From Monocercomonoides exilis (lineage: Eukaryota; Preaxostyla; Oxymonadida; Polymastigidae): a DNA stretch of 64,000 nucleotides. Both the position numbers and the translations under genes were made by a program. The DNA is taken from the NCBI GenBank assembly GCA_001643675.2, contig LSRY02000052.1, positions 558,001 through 622,000 on the forward strand, in the 5' to 3' direction. The notes under the pieces were generated by a model, which had not been told where the DNA came from, did not search any database, and worked only from the letters and a program-made list of their open reading frames with translations. This document shows, piece after piece, positions 1 through 11,532 of the stretch (the first letter of the stretch is position 1; every line of letters starts with the position of its first letter).

Positions 1-1
1 G

Positions 2-1498
2 CCTTTGGAGGATGCTGTTTTGGGCAGCGAGTATATCATCACAACGTCGATGAACCAGCTGCTGAACATCAACTTGGCTTCTCGTTCAACCTCCTTCATT
101 CAGAGCTGGAACCATCTGTCTCGCGGAGAAACGCCTTTGGAGTGGCTCACTCTGTCGCCCACAAACAAAAGCATCATGTTTTCTTCATCAACTGATCCTC
201 ACCTGCCTCTGCTACTTCCGTGGACAAACTATCTTTTGGGTGTGATTGAGCAGCTGCACCGCTTGTTCTCCTTTATTCCTACCAGCCACCGCGTTGTACA
301 GGAAACAGACGCTCCTCTGTCCACCCCGTCTCTTCTGGCAAAGGGCGAAATTGCACTCAAATCGTCGCTTGCCATTCAGCCAGACTTTCTCGTTGAGCCA
401 GAGGCATTTCTGGTGAGCATGCAGCTGGAGGCCACAAATGCAATCAACTTCTGCATTGCTATCAAGTCGCAGATGAATGAAGATTCGATGCATCTGCAAT
501 CGCATCGCACAAGAGACAGATTCAACAGACAGAACACTTCTCTGCACTCATCGAGAATTCGCCAGCTTCCTCTTCCATTCACATTCGCCTTTGTTCATCC
601 TAAAGCCAATTCTTATTCATCCTCTTCTTCTTCCTCTGCTGCTGCTAATTCTTCCTTCGTTTCAGCTCTGCGCACAAATAAAATTTCTGCCCGCCAAACG
701 CTCTCAACAGGAGCAAGTTCTCTTTCTATGTATCCTCTCGTATGCTTTTCTGATCTTTATATGTTACTTCTTCCAACGCACATCCAGACATTCGACAGCA
801 TCCCGCTCAATCAAGCAGCCTCGATGAAAATACGATCCTTGTCGTCTCTTTATTGGGGAGGAGTGCGATTGGCCAGCTCTCCAAACTCTGAATACAGCCT
901 CAAGGAAATGAAAATGTATTATTCTCGAAGTTCGGATGATGTACCATCAGCATTCGCAACCGCTTCATCGTCTTCTTCAGCTCTGTCATCAATCAATACA
1001 GACAATCGTTCTTTTGCAGCTGAACAGCCATCTCAAAATGACAGAAGAGTAAATTTGGTGCCTCGTTCTCAGCATCATTCGAGGAAAACGCTCGATTTCT
1101 CTCTGCAGAACATTTCAAAGTTTATTGTTTCTCTTTGCGAGCCGGATAAAATAAACACGCTGAACGGGATAAGCTCGCCGATGGCAACAAATGAAAAGAT
1201 GATGGGATTGCCATTTCTCCGAATGATTATTTGCATAAGGTTGACTAATAACACTTTCTGTACGTTAAATGGAAATCCTGTTGATGATTCACTGCTTCAA
1301 TCTTCAAATATTCTTCGAATTCCTTTATCGGCAAGAAATTTCTTCTACAAAATTAAAAACAGCATTTTAGCAATACGAGAAGAATCAACCACTTTTCAAC
1401 TTCAAGGAATGCCAACTTCTAAAGCTACAGCAACACTTACCCCTCATTTTGATTCTTTTCATTCATTCTCTTACTTCAAACTTTGTTCAACATCTTAA
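2..1498 (+). CDS. Dynein heavy chain-like protein, C-terminal part (5' end outside window)
   Basis: The frame is open from the first base and ends with TAA at 1496-1498, giving about 498 residues; the start lies upstream of the window. The first ~150 residues resemble the dynein heavy chain C-terminal region: a segment with QSW..LS.GETPLEWL, then a hydrophobic stretch, then EPEAFL followed by Q.EAT.A. This fits the family pattern of VP..W, PL.WL and P.AFL..L.Q..AR, and is closest in my memory to the cytoplasmic dynein-2 (intraflagellar transport) type. A run of serines near residue 205 and Ser-rich linkers near 325 lengthen the tail beyond the usual. A late LYWGGV/LRIPLSARN part may be the usual dynein ending. 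The motor AAA domains would be upstream, so the assignment rests on a weakly conserved domain. An unrelated Ser-rich protein cannot be excluded. Confidence 0.45.
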   Translation, partial: PLEDAVLGSEYIITTSMNQLLNINLASRSTSFIQSWNHLSRGETPLEWLTLSPTNKSIMFSSSTDPHLPLLLPWTNYLLGVIEQLHRLFSFIPTSHRVVQETDAPLSTPSLLAKGEIALKSSLAIQPDFLVEPEAFLVSMQLEATNAINFCIAIKSQMNEDSMHLQSHRTRDRFNRQNTSLHSSRIRQLPLPFTFAFVHPKANSYSSSSSSSAAANSSFVSALRTNKISARQTLSTGASSLSMYPLVCFSDLYMLLLPTHIQTFDSIPLNQAASMKIRSLSSLYWGGVRLASSPNSEYSLKEMKMYYSRSSDDVPSAFATASSSSSALSSINTDNRSFAAEQPSQNDRRVNLVPRSQHHSRKTLDFSLQNISKFIVSLCEPDKINTLNGISSPMATNEKMMGLPFLRMIICIRLTNNTFCTLNGNPVDDSLLQSSNILRIPLSARNFFYKIKNSILAIREESTTFQLQGMPTSKATATLTPHFDSFHSFSYFKLCSTS

Positions 1499-1678
1499 AA
1501 GAAATTGTTTTATTGTTATTAGTTATTTTTTAAAACTACATTTTCGTTATTTATGAATATGTAAAAGTGTATTTATTGATATTTAATGATCAAATTCTCC
1601 AACATAAAATTTTATTTATTAACTAAAAGTTAACTTTTTAACAAAAAAACATTCTTGCATGTAAACAATCATGCACAT

Positions 1679-4600
1679 ATGTTATATATCTTATTGATGG
1701 TGATGTCTGCGCATGCAGAGTTATTTGTGCCTCTTAATGCCGATTCCTCTGCCTCAAATTTTTTTGAGCAGTGTTTTTCGCATGCATTATTTCGCAAAAC
1801 TTCATTTATCAATAAAAATGTTAACGCATCAACTGTTTTTATTCTTCATGCATTCCATCATTTAAATTCTTCGGTTAATTTTGTTAATTCAGTTTTTTCT
1901 CTTCAAGAAAATTCATCATTCATATTTGACCACTAAAATGCTCAACATCATTTAAAGCATGCTTCGTCTGCTTTAAAAATATTGTGAACAATTCTCCATT
2001 TCACATTTCTGGAAAATTTTCATTTTCAAATGTATCTATCATTCTTCCGAGTTCTTTTCTTCCTTGTGAATTGTTCCTTCTTTCAGTAAAAAATGTAGCT
2101 ATTAATGTTGATGAAATGAACTTTAATTCACTTCAATTGGATATCGGCACATCTTTGTCCAGTGGATGCGCAGACTTGGTTTCTTGTTTTTCATGTCGTT
2201 TTTTCAACCTTTCAATCACATCCAGAAAAAAGTTCAAAGATGATATCATTTCCTTATCTACAATTCACAATTTTCATTCTCATTCCTGTTTTATTGGTAA
2301 CAGCATTGTGCTTTCATTCCCACCTGTTCCGGCTCCATTCATGTCCATCTGTTCAAATTTTAAATCATTTAACACAACTTATTCTAATCTATCTAGAATG
2401 AAATGGAATGTTAAAAACATTGAATATTCAGATCAAACTGTTATTACTGAAACAAATTCGTTTGTTTCTGATTTATTCTTACACTGCTCAACTGAAGTTG
2501 AAGATGGCAAATGTTCTTTAACAGACCACAAATGTAATGGTGGTGCAATTTTTGCATTTTCAAACACAAGCCCAGAATTAGACAGGTGCTTCAATTCACT
2601 GAACCCTTTCACCATTGCCAAAGAACTTTTCGTTAGTCGTTGCAGCTTCCAGCAGTGCAAAGCATCAGGAAGAGGTGGTGCGATTTTCGTTAAAGGATTT
2701 GGTAAAGTTCAAATAATGTTTTCTGTTTTTAATGCGTGTCAGGCATGCTGCGGAGAAGGGGGCGCAATCTCTTTGAATTCTGTGCATGATGGGTCTGTAT
2801 TGGGACATGTAGAATTGAAGCAGTGCTCTTCATTTGATAATAGCGGATGCTGCATCCAATTTAGTTCATGTCAAGGCGTTTTGATGAATGAGTGCAATTT
2901 AACAGACTCCTTTATTCCTATTCAAATGGAAGATTGCATTCAGCAACTTTTTCATTTGGATGATGCTTATCAAAATGATGAAGTTCATTTAGTGTGCAAA
3001 TGGTCTGGATCTCTTGTTCTATTTGAAAGCAGCGAAGGTATTGTTCATTCTACTTCTATAACAAATTCACCTGTTGGTGGGTTAGAAGCTCGCGACAGTG
3101 TCATAAGCTTGGAAAGCTGCGTCTTCAAAGGCAACAATCCGAACATTGAAAAATATCAGTCGGCTCGGAGAAATGTTCATTGTGTTGATTCTGGTTCTTT
3201 GAATGTATCTGGCGTGGAAGAAGGAGATGGAGTAGGAGAAAATGACTCACTTTGGATTTTGAATGAAGGTTGTGTGCTACTCGGCATCGCTTCGGAGCGG
3301 ACATCTCCGTTTTTTGTTCCGCAATTGACGTCAGTTAGCAGCGTGAGCGATGACAGCACCACATTTCTCACATTCATTGGGACTCTTCTATTCCCATGTA
3401 ATTTGTCATTCCAAATTGTCACAGAAGTTGGAGAAGCAGAGCTTTCACGAGAATTCAAACTAACCGAGTTTGTATCAGAAACAGAGGTTAGAGGCTCCAT
3501 CCCTTCCTTCACCGTGAAATCTGCACCAGACGAAGCAGAAATAAAAGTTCGTCTTGTTTACCAGACGGCTTCTAGTTCAAATGTAACTAAGGCTGTAGTT
3601 TTGAAGCCGTTCAAAGAACCAAAAACAAGAAATCAAATGGTTGTTATTATTTCGATTGCCTGCAGCATCGTTTTTGTTGCCTTGCTGCTTATTGTTGTTG
3701 TTGTCATTGTGGTTGTTCGAAGGAAAGTCAATTTGGCAAACCGCAAAATTGAGATTGAACTTTCTGCAAAGCAACCGGCGGCAGAAGTGAATGGAGACAG
3801 ATGCAACATGGAAGTCGAGTCAAACATCACGTCGACATCTCGGCCTCCGTCCAGCGCGCTCCAATCAAACGACTCTCAGTCCAACGGCATTTTGTCTTCG
3901 GCAGAAGAAATCAACAGAGTCAGCAGCGCAGGCAGTGCTTCCTCTTTGCCTTCTGCCATCCTGTCTGAGCTGACAGGATCAGAGCACGGCGCAGCCTCAA
4001 CTCCCGACAGCGTCAAGGGAGACCTCAAAAAGCTGAACTTATTCAACAGCAAATCTGATTTGGGGCCGCATCTTCTGCTGCCGAAAGGCTCAGAGTGTTT
4101 TCCAGACTACCAAAACGACAATCACCTTCTTTCACATTCACAATCATGTCAGTCACAATCCTCCTTTCATCCGATCGTCAAGCCATCTCCTTATCCTCCG
4201 CTGGGCGAAGAAGACTCGATTTCTGACGAGCCTTCGCAGCTGTCTTCTCTTCCTTCGTCTCCTTTTTTTCCTTCCTCAATGGTATTCCCATCACTTGCAC
4301 CGGAATCTTCACATCCACAACAGTCGTCATCATCATCTTCTTCTTCTTCAGCTGCTTCTTCTTCGATCATTGCAAGTGACTCATTTACTTCAACTCAAAC
4401 TCCTTCGCTTTCTCCCTGCACTCCAACATCTTTGCGTTCTCTTCAGCATTCATCCCGAATGTCGTTGTTGTCACTGGATGCTGATTTGAGCTCGCCTCCC
4501 AGCGAAAACATTTCAGCTGATTATCTCCCTTCTTTGTCTGATGGCATCACTTTCATCGCTCCAAAGAGGCAGAAATCTGCTCCTTCAACTGTCACCTCAA

Positions 4601-5193
4601 CGAGAAATCCTGTCAACTTGTCTGTGACTGTGCCAACGCCACTGAACCTGTCTAATCTGTCGTCCCAATACTGCAATCCTTCGTCATCTCCATTTTCTGT
4701 AACTTCTTCGGGTCATTCATCCTCAGCTATCATCTACTCCTCCACTTCCCCCACCCTCTTGGCATGCACCTCTCCTCTCCCTGCCACCCTCTCTCCGCGT
4801 GCCTCTCCCTCTGTGTCTGTTTCATCGACTGCCTCGTTTTCCTCTCTTTCGAATCATTCGCCTTCGATCTCTTCTTTCTCTGCCACGTCGCTTTCCTCCC
4901 ATTCGCGCACATCACACATCCACCAGCTCTCTGGCATGTCTGGTGCATCTGGCCTGTCCTCGCTGTCGCTGTCTCTTTCCACTTCTTTCCACTCCTTCGA
5001 TTCTCGGCGCTCGTCTGCTGCTTCGTCAAAGCTGTCAAAGCCATCAATGGCCGAAGGGAGCTCACTTGGCTCTGACCTATTTGCTCCTGTTACTATTAGT
5101 GATTTTAACATATACATTTCACAACCTTCTGATCAGGAATTGTCAACGGAATTGCAGCCGATATCACTTGATCAATCAACATTCAAAACATGA
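1679..5193 (+). CDS. PMP/pectin-lyase-like type I membrane protein with apparent frameshift
   Basis: A signal peptide begins at the ATG at 1679 (MLYILLMVMSAHA) and its frame stops at 1934-1936. The adjoining frame is open from 1930 to the TGA ending at 5193 and continues the same protein type, so one base near 1930-1937 seems to be gained or lost; I found no plausible intron that would join them. The ectodomain has beta-helix repeats with Chlamydia-PMP-like GGAI motifs near 2537, 2673 and 2759 and many Cys and Asn residues. A strongly hydrophobic segment at about 3637-3715 followed by RRK is the membrane anchor. The cytoplasmic tail of about 490 residues is Ser/Pro-rich. This suggests a cell-surface adhesin or recognition protein. 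Such proteins are known in metamonads, but the ligand is unknown. A true pseudogene or a sequencing error would both explain the frameshift. Confidence 0.7.
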
Positions 5194-5439
5194 GTAATAA
5201 AATCAAATGCAAATGTGATATTATCGTTATGTTACTCAATATTATGTTTGAAATATTTATTTTTTAAATATTATGTACATAATTATTTGTGAAATTGGTT
5301 ATTAATAGATTATATTGCTTCCTTTTGTTTTTGAAAAAGTTAAAGCAATTCATTTTCATTTTTTCATTTTTTGTTTTAATATTGATATTACGAAGAACAT
5401 CTTTTTGTGTAAATAATTTACCCATAAGAAATTATTTTG

Positions 5440-6223
5440 ATGGGGCCAGAACAAAGTCTCCCTTCTGCTGGCGGCCCAGTTAAACCTGGAGATGGTGATG
5501 TATCAACACAATTGCAAAAACTTAATCCAGATATCAATTTTTCACGGGTTTGTGTCGTTATTTTTACAAAAATAAATGAAAAGTTAACATAATTTAAATA
5601 ATGAAGACAAAGGTTATTGGAGAACTTCCTCCTCAACTTGAGGGATCAGAAAAAAGGGGGGTTATAGAAAGTGTACAGCTGCGTATGTTTCAAGGCTTTT
5701 TATATCTTTAAAAAAATTTGGAAATTTATTTTTTAGCTCAAATGACATCTGGAGTTTTACTTCCTTTTATATACGGTCTTGAAAAGCAAAATAAGGATAA
5801 AATCGGTTCCGCAAAGCAAAAGCAAGAACAAATTGTTGGATATGTTCGTTATTTAAGGGAAACTCTGCTTCCAATTTGTAATGAGTTATACAATTATGGA
5901 ACTGACATCACCTCACAAGCTCCCGGACTAACAAAAGAAAGTATGACCTTTCATTTCAGTGAATGTTATGATTTTTGAACAATGATTGAATTTTAAAAAT
6001 AGTTATTGATGTGAAAATCGAAATAGATCATCTTTCTGAGCAGTTAAAGAATATAACTGAGCAAGTGTGCATAATATGCTTCAAATTTTCTTTTTCATCT
6101 GTCTGTAAATAACTTTCTTTTAAGGTGAAAGATCTTCAGCGAGCATTGCCTAATACTCTTTCAATTCCTCCTTTCGAACAGAATAAAAATTATCATCGTA
6201 TTCTTCAAGATGAGTACTTTTGA
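5440..6223 (+). CDS. Hypothetical 182-aa protein, five exons
   Basis: Exons 5440-5547, 5607-5682, 5737-5940, 6003-6064 and 6125-6223 join in phase, each across a GT..AG intron of 54-62 nt, to give 182 residues ending in TGA. The start is the first ATG in the open first exon. The N-terminus is Gly/Pro-rich (MGPEQSLPSAGG). The rest is helical and charged: a Gln/Lys-rich helix around KQKQEQIVGYVRYLRETLLP, then a heptad-like stretch (IDHLSEQLKNITEQVKDLQ) that may form a coiled coil. There is no signal peptide or membrane segment. I do not recognise the family. A subunit of a small helical complex would fit the shape, but nothing in the sequence proves a role. Confidence 0.6.
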
Positions 6224-7089
6224 TGAGTGATTTATCATAATATTTTGAGTTTTTTCATTACATAACTCTTGTTATACATCTCAAATTTTTTTAAAGTATT
6301 TTTGTTTAAATAATAAATTTCTCATAAAATTAAAACTTGTTTGATTTTTGAAAAAATTGATTTCGATTAATATTTTTCTTGCCTTTTGTTAATATCATGC
6401 AGTAGAATAACATTTTAAAGAATTTGAAATCATCTAAGGATGTTCAATATATGTTCAAGGCTGAACAACAAAAACTGGATAATTGTTGCGAAAAATGTGG
6501 ATATCAAAAAATTGTCAAAAGGGCAATGAGAATTAAAAGTCAACAATTGACTCTTTCTAAAAATGAAATCAAATTATGATAAATTATCTGATTCAAATTT
6601 ATTCTTTATAGATTTCAATTCAAAAAAGTTGCTGTTATTTGCAGAAATTAATTAACAGCATTGCTCACAACATCAAAGAAGGACACTTCTTTTTCTGATT
6701 TCAAACAATATGAATCAAAAATTTCGTTGCATTTTTTTTTTTTTTGAAATGAAAAATGTTCACTTTCCTTTGATTCCTTTCACAAAATTTGTCGAGTGTT
6801 GATTTTCCCAAATATTACTCTTCATGATGCTTTGATGTTAGTCCAAATGCATCAAGCCACATTTGAAATGTGGTTGACTTTTGCAATTTTTATTAGTTTT
6901 TAAAAGAAGTACTAAAACATTCTTGAAGTGTTTTATCTTGTTAGAGTTGCTTGATGCAACATCTTTGATTTAAAAGAGCAATGAATGTTTGTGAAAGAAT
7001 TGAGACTGTAAAGAAAAAGGCAATGTGAGTTGTATAGAGTCAAAGTGACGGAAATAAAATATGGTGGGAAAATGTTGATTGAAGACTTA
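6224..7089. other. Intergenic region, no convincing gene
   Basis: This AT-rich stretch lies between two converging genes. The only coding hint is a 42-codon ORF at 6451-6579 (plus) with a CC..CG motif and a lysine-rich tail. It may be a gene remnant or chance. Poly-T runs occur near 6730. No hairpin or repeat stood out. Confidence 0.5.
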
Positions 7090-9070
7090 TTACTGCTCCT
7101 GTCTTTCTCTTGGAGCGGCAGTAAGAATTGTATCCACACGTAAAATCAGCTCGCATGCTTCGCTGGCTGAGTTGAGGACTGCATTCTTAACACGAATAGA
7201 TTCCACAACTCCCAACTTTTTCATGCTCCCAACTTTGCCTGAATCCAGATCCAACCCCAAATCACATTCACCAGATGCTGAATCTCCTGCTTCTTTTCTC
7301 TTCAACGAATGTTCATAATGTGCTGCTCTGAGCTGGGATACGATCTCATGTGCATCATAACCAGCATTGTCTGCAAGAATTGTGGGAATTTGGCGAAGAG
7401 CACTTGCAAATGCAAGCATAGCCAATTGCTTTTTGCCTCCTGTTCTATTCGCTTCCTCTTCAACTGCTTGTGCCATAACCATTTCCACAGAACCACCACC
7501 ATACACAACACGGTGATCGCGGGCAGTCTGCTGAAGCACGCAAAGGGCATCATGAAGAGATCTCTCAGCCTCATCCAGCACGTGCTGATTTGCTCCACGA
7601 AGCACAATAGTTGATGCTCCTTTGAATGGTAAACCAGAAAAGCGGATGACACGATCTTCTCCAATTATCACTTCTTCAATCAAATCGCATGTTCCCAGTT
7701 TGTATTGTGTGCCTTCACTGAACTCACCCACAATCTCTGCACCTGTCACCTTTGCCAATCGTTCTATTCCATCAAATTCTGCATGTTGAATGGAGACAAC
7801 TCCTTTTGAAGTGAAAAGTTGTTGTGGATAATCGTAGATTAAGAGGCGATTGATAAATACTGTGCAGCCCGAGGAGCAAATTCTGTCGACTTTCTTCTTC
7901 ATCTTCTCTTTTTCGGCTGCTTCCAATTCAATAAGATCTTCCATTTTCGATGTTTTAACTTTTGCTCCATATATTTTAATCTTATCAGCATCCATTCCGG
8001 TGTTTGCAATCATGATTTTTGGATGCTCAACTCTGTGTGGCTGTCCAACACCAATGGACTTTGGCAGCAATATTCCATCATCCAAATAACTGTCAGCAAG
8101 TGTTCCTCCAATCTTCTTTATAAATCCAATTGATTCAAGACTCACATCCTATGAAAATACAAATATTTCAATTGTTAATACAAAAAAATACATGAACGTT
8201 AAGTTTTTTGTTTTATTTTGTTGCGTAAAGTGCACACATCTCCTTGTCTCAAGATGGCTTCAACTGCCATTCGCGAAAATTGTTCTCTATCTTGAGTGAG
8301 GATCTTGGACGATAGCGTTGTTCGAGCAAGATTTAATAGATCATTCATGTATTTTTCTAAATAAATTTTCGTAAAAAATTATTGAAAAAAGGCAAAATGT
8401 ATAAAAAGTGGTGCACCTTTATCTTCTGAATTATCAATAGCACATTTTAACAAAGCTTTTTGAGCAACTTCTTGTGCTTTCCTGAAACCTATAATAAAGA
8501 AAAAGCATTCAAAATAAAAATACTAATTGAGAATCAAACCCATGATGATTGTTTGAGGATGGATTTTTTTATCAACCAATTTTTCTGCTTCGGCAAGCAA
8601 CTCACCAGTTAAGACAACAACGCTAGTTGTTCCATCTCCGACTTCAGAATCTTGTGTCATTGAGACATTAATTAGAATTTTTGCTGAATTAATACAAAAA
8701 CATGAAAATCATTGAATAAAAAATCCAATATCATGATAAAAATTGGTGATAAAATTCTGTTTATCAAAAACAAAATGAAATATTCAAACCAGCAGCATTA
8801 TCGGATGCCAAGCTCTTCAAAATGGTGGCACCATCATTTGTAATTGTTATCTCTTTAGGATTTGTTGTGCTTTGCATAATCTTATCCATGCCTTTTGGGC
8901 CGAGTGTTGATTTGACAAGATCTTTCACCGCAATTGCTCCAACAAAATTTGACTAATAAAAGAAAGATGAAATAAGCGCAAAGTTGATAAATATTATAGT
9001 AGCAAACCATCCTCGCATTTTCAGCTTTGTCTTCACTTGCCCCTTGCCTCAGAATTGGATTTACAGACAT
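7090..9070 (-). CDS. CCT2: T-complex protein 1 subunit beta (chaperonin CCT2)
   Basis: CCT2 is one of eight subunits of the cytosolic TRiC/CCT chaperonin, an ATP-driven double ring that folds tubulin and actin. Six exons on the minus strand join in phase: 9070-9008, 8952-8790, 8683-8540, 8488-8417, 8356-8238 and 8148-7090 (539 aa, usual length about 535). Group II chaperonin signatures are clear: [23 protein letters not shown], the catalytic [10 protein letters not shown], and later GGGSVEM and [10 protein letters not shown]. The subunit-beta identity comes from [25 protein letters not shown] and the QPHR segment. Introns are 51-106 nt. The start [20 protein letters not shown] matches the family N-terminus. 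It shares a short divergent promoter with gamma-tubulin. The last exon carries two-thirds of the protein without introns. Confidence 0.96.
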
Positions 9071-9255
9071 TTTTGAATTCTTTGATCTGATCTTTAACCA
9101 ATAGCAGTAATTTTTTCTGTTTTGAGTTTATTGGGAAAAGCACTACACAAAAAATTTATTGTAAGCAACGTGTATTTTTTGATAAGATGTAATGAGAATT
9201 TTCAAAATATATATTATGATGGTTATCGATCATTCTCAATTTAAAATAAAGACTT
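9071..9255. promoter_or_regulatory. Divergent CCT2 / gamma-tubulin promoter region
   Basis: Only 185 bp separate the two start codons, so both promoters and 5' leaders must lie here. The DNA is AT-rich, with a poly-A/poly-T character near the starts. I could not pick out a defined core element. Shared control of a tubulin and its folding machine is an inference. Confidence 0.55.
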
Positions 9256-11532
9256 ATGAGAGAAATATTAACAATACAGTGCGGACAGTGCGGGAATCAA
9301 AGTTTTGTTATTGATATTTATAATTTGTTATTAGTTGTTTTAATGAATGAATGATACGTTTTTGCTGAATAATTTTTATTGAAATTTTTTTTAGTCGGGA
9401 ATGAATTTTGGAAAAATATTACAACTGAGCATGGAATAGAATTAGATGGAGTATTAAAGGATGAAGCTGCAGCTGTGGATGATCGAAAAGATGTCTTTTT
9501 TTACCAAGTTTGATTTTATAAAGAAAATTCTTTTTCCTCAATTCAAAAATAATATTACATTCTGCTTCATTAATACAAATGTTGAAATGTAGGCCGATGA
9601 CGATAGATTTGTGCCTCGTGCAGTTTTAATTGATTTGGAACCAAAGGTACTTTTTTAAAGATTTGAATAATTGTATTATCAATATTGCTAAATTGCAATA
9701 TTTTCTTTTTATTAAACAGGTTATCGGAGGGATTAAAAATGGACCAATGAAGCATTTTTTTAATCCAGAAAACTTTTTTATGCCAAAGATATCAGAAGGA
9801 CGAGGGGCAGGGAATAATTGGGGAGCAGGTTGAAATCCATTTTTTTATAGCATTTTTAAAGGACTTGCAAACATCAATATATAATGCACTTTAATAGGAT
9901 ATGAAATGGCAAGCAAAACGCATGAAGAGCTGTTTGATCTCATTGATCGAGAAGTTGATGGATGCGACAGCTTAGAGGTTGAAACATTACTTGCATTGAT
10001 TTTAGATTTTACGTATTTTAATATTCATTACGTAAATATATATTTCTTAAAACAAACAATATGGTTTGCCTTCTTAATAGGGTTTCACTTTGTGCCATTC
10101 AATTGCTGGAGGAACTGGCTCTGGTTATGGATCCTATCTTTTGGAGCAATTAAGTGACAGATATCCACATAAAGTTCTTCAAACGTATTCAGTGTTTCCC
10201 AATATGGCTGGGGCAAGCGATGTGGTGATCCAGCCGTACAACTCCTTGCTTACGTTGAAGAGGTTGGAAGAGTGCGCGGACAGTGTGGTGGTGCTGGACA
10301 ACACAGCACTTTATCGTATTGCAGAAGAGAGGCTGAAGATTGCTGATCCATCGATGGCCGATTTGAACACGTTTATATCATCTGTCATTGCTGCGTCGAC
10401 ATCAACACTCCGGTTCCCATCATACATGAACAACGATCTTGTTTCTATTCTCTCTTCTCTAATTCCAACTCCGAGATGTCATTTCTTGATGACTGCATAC
10501 ACCCCGTTCACTTCAACCACAGTTGTTTGTTAACAATTTTCCGTTTTGTAATTTTGTTTTGTGTTCTGTTCTTTTTACATCTATTACTTATTGTTGAACA
10601 CTTTTCCTTTTAATTTTTTATTTTGTTTTATTTTAATTGAATTGATGAAATTTCTAATTTTTTTTTCATCTTTTTATGACAAACTTGATTTGACAGACAC
10701 AATCAATTCGAAAGACAAGCGTGATGGATGTGCTTCGTAGACTTTTACATCCTCATCAGGCGATGGTTTCTGTTTCTACCAGTCGCGGGTTTTTTTCGTC
10801 TTTGTTGGCAATCATACAGGGAGGAGGTGCAGGAGGAGGCGAAGGAGTGGAACAAATGCAAATACACAAATCACTTCAACGGATCAAAGAAAGAAAGATG
10901 ATCAACTTTATTCCCTGGGCGCCTGCCAGCTTCCAGATCACAGTAGCTAGAAAGTCGCAATTTGTGGAGCAGAGAAATAGGGTAACTGGGCTGATGTTGG
11001 CAAATCACACGAGCATCAGAACTGTTTGTTAAGATATTGAAACTTTATGTGCATTATATTGTTTATTTTTTATTATGATAATTAATTGTTTAAATTTTGA
11101 CAAACATGAAATTTGATATTCAGCTTTTGAAGAAGAACTACGATGAATTCAAGAAAATGTACGACAGACGCGCTTATCTTCAGGAATATGAAAAGACATC
11201 ACTGTTTTCAGACGGAACATCTGAATTTGATGAGGCTGCGTTTGTTTTTTTTTTTTTTTTTTTGAAATTGCATATTTCTTTTCGGTTTTGTTTTGGAAAT
11301 TATACACATTTTATTTTTAATTTAAATATTCTTTATGCATAACATTTTTTTTATGAATTAACTTTTTATTTTAAAATTCAGTGAGACTGTGAAATCATTG
11401 ATTGACGAGTATCAAGCTATGGAATCTCCTTCATACACTGAATGGGGAACAGAAAGAGAAATGGACGAAATGGCTCCGATGTCTTCATCTGCAATTCCTT
11501 CTACTTCTTTCCCTTCTTCTACTCAGCCATAA
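9256..11532 (+). CDS. TUBG1: Gamma-tubulin
   Basis: Gamma-tubulin nucleates microtubules at centrosomes or basal bodies as part of the gamma-tubulin ring complex. Nine exons join in phase: 9256-9301, 9395-9507, 9593-9646, 9720-9828, 9898-9977, 10081-10524, 10697-11023, 11124-11239 and 11382-11532 (479 aa; family about 450). The N-terminus [21 protein letters not shown], the gamma-specific [20 protein letters not shown], the GTP-binding loop [49 protein letters not shown] and [12 protein letters not shown] support the call. The M-loop region has a Gly-rich insertion (GGGAGGGEG). The C-terminus has an extra Ser/Pro/Thr tail instead of ending soon after the conserved WG. The segment at 10195-10230 reads [11 protein letters not shown] where others have an NQDEMSDVVVQ-like stretch. 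Confidence 0.96.

Noticed and set aside
4730-5117. Several overlapping ORFs opposite and beside the PMP-like tail
   Set aside because: Shadows of the Ser-rich cytoplasmic tail; no start context or family features.
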